From Neocallimastix lanati (nom. inval.) (taxonomy: Eukaryota; Neocallimastigomycota; Neocallimastigomycetes; Neocallimastigales; Neocallimastigaceae): a stretch of 25,000 nt of DNA. The first letter of the stretch is position 1; each line of letters opens with the position of its first letter. The notes beneath the pieces are model-generated. The model was not told the origin of the DNA, made no database searches, and was given only the letters and a program-made list of their open reading frames with translations. Below, in pieces: positions 21,577 to 25,000 of the stretch. The position numbers and the translations under genes are program-made. The DNA is taken from assembly GCA_016946835.1 (NCBI GenBank), contig JACVTC010000024.1, positions 487,501-512,500 of the forward strand, in the 5' to 3' direction.

Positions 21577-23857
21577 TTATATTTTATATTTCATATTATA
21601 TATATATATATTTTAATATTTATATTTTATATTTCATATTTCATATTATATATTTTATATTATAAATTATACATTATATATTTTATATTTTTTTTTTATT
21701 ATTTTTATAGCCCCAGAAGCTTTACAATATAGTGATGTTGCATTTAATCTTTTCAATGAACTACTTTATTTAGAAGATTATTATAAAAAAACGGTACCCT
21801 CTTTAAAAAATATATTTATTAATAGATCAAGTGAAACGATTGGAAATGAATCCATTATTGAAGCTTATTTTTATCCATTTATTCAAAAATGGCTTCATGA
21901 TTTAGATAAACAAACCTCAGAATGGGTTGAAAAATCAATTGCTGAAGATGATTATCAAAATAATACCATTTATAATATCCAACATTCTTCATCAATTGTT
22001 AAACTTTTTGATATGATTTATAATGAACTTAACTTTATTAAGGATTTAAGATGGAATAATCTTTACCAATATCAAAGTTTCTTATTAACTTTTTCAAAAA
22101 CCATCAATAAAACTATTGATCAATATTGTGAATTAATTAAGGAAGGTGAAATTAAATCTTCACCAAAAGAAAAATCTGATAATCAAGTTTATATTGTTTC
22201 TAATGATACTTGTACTAAACTTTGTAATATTGAAGTTGCTCAATTAAAATTAGCTGATATTTACAGAGAAATTAATGAGTTAATTAAAGAAAATTATATT
22301 ACTGATGAAGAATCTATGGATGATATTAATAATTCTGTTGTTTCTGGTATTTTCCTGTTACAAATTTTTAGTGGTGAAAATCTAACACCATGTAATAATG
22401 ATGGTTTCAGTAATCCATATGTTGTTATTCGTATACCAGGTAGTCCTGATAATATGGATAATAAAGGTAGAAATAATGAAAAAGATGATTATGGAAAAGA
22501 AAAACTATCTACAGAAAATAATGATAATGTAGCTATAGGTAGTGTTGACTTTAACAGAGGTCGTTTAGTTGCCAAATCTAGTGTTGTTCATGATACCTTA
22601 AATCCAATTTGGGATGAAACTTTCCAAGTTAGTATATGTCCAACTACCTCTCTTGATATTAAAGTTTATAATAAGAATTCAAACTTTTTAATTGAAAATG
22701 AAGTTTGTGGTACTGGTACTATTAAACTCTCATCCATTTATAATAATCATCAAACTCATGATATATGGGTAGAATTAGAACCTCAAGGACGTGTTTTAGT
22801 ACGTTTAACGAAAATGGGTAATTCTGAAAATTTAGAATTCCATTTGAAACAAGCTACACATCATTTAAAACGTTGTAGAGATGATTTTGTTCGTGCTATC
22901 GTTAATCGTATGGTACCATATATGAGAATTGTTCTCTATAAAATGATTAAAGATCAAGAAGCTGTACAATCAGTAAGTAGTTCCATAAGTAAAAACTTTT
23001 TCAGTTTGACTCGACAATATTCTATTGGTAGAAATGGTAGAAATGGTAATAATAATAATAATACTAATAACAATAACTACAATCAAAATAATGATAATGA
23101 TGATACCAATAAACAGAATTCAAGAGATTCATCTGAAGATTTATATAAACCTTTCTATTCAGAAGCTGAATTAAAACAGATGGTAACAGCTACAGGTCAA
23201 AATGTATTAGATCCAATATCAATGTTAGAATGTGAGACTTCACTTGCACCTCTAACAAGATATTTAAATAAAAATCTTCAAACCTTATGTCTTGGACTTT
23301 CACCAAAAATGGCAAAAATTGTTATCACTAAGATTTGGTGTGAAGTTTTAATTATTATTGAAAATATTATGATACCACAACTCTTTGGACCAATAGAAAA
23401 AGATAGAAAGATGTTAAATCCAAGACAATTAGCTGTCATTGATAATGCTTTTAAGGTATTTAATCTAATTTTTTTTAAAAAAAATTAGTTTTTATATAAA
23501 TTATATATATATTTGAAACACATAATAATTTTGTTTTATTTTATTTTTTTTTTATTTTTTTTTTAAAATATATATAAATATATATAGATCTTATATTCAT
23601 TCTTCCATGCTGATGGACAAGGTATGGGTCTTTCTACTGATTTATTAGAACATGGATCAAAATATAAGAGTATTATTCATTTATTAACCATTTATTCAGA
23701 ACCACCAATTAATATACAAAAAGAATTTGAAACATTCCCAGATAGGGAATACTTACTAAAGATTATTCGTTTACATGCTCATTTATCGACAAATCCAACA
23801 ATTAAATTAAAATTAACTCAATGGCTTGATAAATCTATTCGTTCACAGAGAATTTAG
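17626..23857 (+). CDS. Fungal Munc13-like protein (C2 - MHD1 - C2 - MHD2), five exons
   Basis: Exon model: 17626-17662, 17937-18415, 19042-20620, 21711-23455, 23588-23857. All phases fit, giving 1369 residues and a TAG stop. Residues 1-172 are a disordered Ser/Pro-rich tail. About 256-396 is a divergent C2 domain. About 415-690 is helical and contains NEPRGALQIAILL (576-588), a family-like segment. MHD1 follows from about 699, with its hallmark WVEKSIAEDDY at 770-780. A second C2 (908-1067) carries DGFSNPYV and LNPIWDETF, with a low-complexity insert at about 946-982. An Asn-rich linker is at 1143-1170. MHD2 spans about 1184-1335 with FHADGQGMGL at 1286-1295. Known relatives act in exocytosis/endocytosis and cell-wall integrity (S. 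pombe Ync13) or glucose/cAMP signalling (Git1), so a plasma-membrane trafficking role is likely. Asn stands where Ca2+-binding Asp is usual in the second C2, so lipid binding may be Ca2+-independent. The domain call is firm; which paralogue it is remains open. Confidence 0.9.
17663..17936 (+). other. Intron 1 (274 nt, phase 1)
   Basis: Donor AG|GTAAAG and acceptor AAATAG|ATG. The first exon codes only 12 residues plus one base, so it is predicted from the start codon, the donor and the fit of phase to exon 2. The intron is A/T-rich with stops in frame. Confidence 0.75.
18416..19041 (+). other. Intron 2 (626 nt, phase 0)
   Basis: Donor AAA|GTAATT and acceptor ATATTAG|ACT. Read-through meets TGA at 18422. 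A second AG at 19060-19061 would break the phase with exon 2, so I chose 19041. The intron contains tandem and dispersed copies of a ~43-bp unit, listed separately. Confidence 0.75.
18501..18812 (+). repeat. Three copies of a ~43-bp unit within intron 2, part of a larger duplication
   Basis: The unit beginning ATTGAATAAATCAAAATTC lies at 18553-18595, 18616-18658 and 18743-18785 with few changes. A preceding segment with AATAGAAAAAGCTTAAATTA occurs at 18501 and 18693, so about 93-95 bp is duplicated as a block. Copies 2 and 3 are both followed by AATAGAATTAAACGGACAAA. This is non-simple sequence and recent enough to stay very similar. Confidence 0.85.
20982..21042 (+). repeat. (TATTTTA)n heptamer array
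   Basis: About eight tandem copies of a 7-bp unit differing by one base from the longer array downstream in the same intron, followed by TA repeats and poly-T. Confidence 0.9.
21075..21640 (+). repeat. Six dispersed copies of a compound block around the heptamer array
   Basis: The block starting AATATTTATATTTTATATTT and ending in TTTCATATT begins at 21075, 21113, 21174, 21226, 21572 and 21615. Most copies are preceded by a T-run and several are followed by a TA tract. The layout poly-T / block / TA repeats itself, so the intron has a higher-order repeat built from the heptamers. Confidence 0.8.
21281..21536 (+). repeat. (ATATTTC)n heptamer array, about 36 copies
   Basis: An essentially uninterrupted 7-bp tandem array of some 256 bp, bounded on the right by more than 30 T residues. 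Unlike all other long arrays here it has C at a fixed position in every unit, so its two strands differ in C/G content. Confidence 0.95.
23456..23587 (+). other. Intron 4 (132 nt, phase 0)
   Basis: Donor TTTAAG|GTATTT and acceptor ATATATAG|ATC. Splicing joins DNAFK to ILYSFFHADG, the conserved MHD2 stretch. Read-through ends at TAG 23486-23488. The sequence is A/T-rich with long T runs. Confidence 0.9.
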
Positions 23858-24744
23858 AAAAAGAAGAAGAAAACAAAACAAAGCAAAATAAAAAAAAAAC
23901 AAAAAAAGAAAAATTAACAAATAATAATCCTATCATCATAAATATTATTTTCTTTTCTTCATATTATTTTAATTTATTATTATTTTTATATATATATATA
24001 AATTTTATTCATGCTTTTTTTTTTTATTTTTTTATTTTTTTATTTTTTATTTTTTAATTTTTAAAGTATATTATTATTATTATTATTATTTTCTTTATTA
24101 TAATATATCTTTTTATTATATATATATTATTTCTATATATATATAAAAGACCTCTTTTTAAATACATATAATAATAGTAATAATAAATATTTTTATTAAT
24201 AACATTTATATATAATTAATTATTTATTTATTATTTAAAAATAGTAATATACTGAAATAAAAGGAAAAAATCATATTATTGTTATTATTAATAAATAGTT
24301 TAGTCAAGATTATCATCATAATTATATTTAGTAATAATTATTAGTAAAAAAAAATAATAATTATAATATGTTTATTAAAATTTAATAATAAAATTAAAAA
24401 TAATAATTATAATAAAATAATAAAAATAAAATTAAAAAAAATAAAAGATAAAGAATAAAAAAATAAAATAAAATTATAAAATTAAAAAAAAAAAAATAAA
24501 GAGTCATATTTTGAAAAATTGGAAATTCTAGTCATTCAAATAAGTATATATATATATATATCTTAAAAGATTATTCATGAATAAATTTTTTAGCGTTATT
24601 TTATTTTTATTTTTATTATTTTTATTTAACTTTAATTAATGATTATAATTAAATTAAAATTATTAATATATAAAAAAAAAAAAAAAAAAAAAAAAGAAGG
24701 AAATAATTAATAATATAACTAAATGTTACCAGTTTACCAGTTAA
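23858..24744. other. A/T-rich downstream DNA
   Basis: Directly after the stop is a purine-rich stretch of GAAGAAGAAAAC type with an AATAAA-like word at about 23887 that could serve 3' processing, although such words are common by chance here. The rest is simple A/T-rich DNA with no credible frame. Confidence 0.6.
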
Positions 24745-24908
<164 letters not shown>

Positions 24909-25000
24909 TAATAATATAAATCTAATAATTAAATAACTAATAAAAAAAAAGTTTAAAAGTTGACTTAATTATTATATTTATAATTATTAAATGAAATGAG

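Larger units (their letters stand above)
20621..21710 (+). other. Intron 3 (1090 nt, phase 1), repeat-filled
   Basis: Donor CAAG|GTAAAT and acceptor TTTTTATAG|CCCC. Joining gives Ala (G|CC) and continues straight into the MHD1 region. Without splicing the frame ends at TAA 20626-20628. Almost the whole intron is A/T-rich repeats, which are listed separately. Confidence 0.85.

Overview
The window looks like nuclear DNA of an extremely AT-rich eukaryote, most likely an anaerobic gut fungus (Neocallimastigomycota; inference). Intergenic and intronic DNA is almost pure A/T with long homopolymers and microsatellites. Coding stretches stand out by their mixed codons. Introns use GT..TAG borders. 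The best recognised gene has the MHD1 - C2 - MHD2 order known from fungal Munc13-like proteins (S. pombe Ync13/Git1 type).

Layout. (1) 1-4635, minus strand: the first 1545 codons of a very large single-exon protein. It has no in-frame stop and runs out of the left edge. It is rich in Asn, Gln, Glu and Ser and has a coiled-coil-like segment; I do not recognise the family. (2) 4636-17625: about 13 kb without a convincing intact gene, made of A/T tracts and microsatellites. Two GC-richer islands lie inside it, at about 9920-11480 and 13665-13862. The first island holds two fold-back (inverted-repeat) elements of one sequence family. One of these appears to have landed inside a short minus-strand reading frame, and removing it with one copy of an imperfect 8-bp flanking repeat restores that frame. 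(3) 17626-23857, plus strand: a five-exon Munc13-like gene, 1369 codons in my model, with introns of 274, 626, 1090 and 132 nt. Introns 2 and 3 hold unusual tandem repeats, including about 36 near-perfect copies of a 7-bp unit. (4) 23858-25000: A/T-rich downstream DNA with a long (AAT)n tract.

The two large genes are divergently oriented across the 13-kb spacer, and nothing in the sequence ties their functions together. The Munc13-like protein is expected to act in membrane traffic at the plasma membrane (family knowledge). Its N-terminus carries a dense group of Ser-Pro sites and one RRxS site, which suggests control by phosphorylation (inference). No tRNA, rRNA or CRISPR array was found. 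The most unusual material is the fold-back family and the structured repeats inside the introns.
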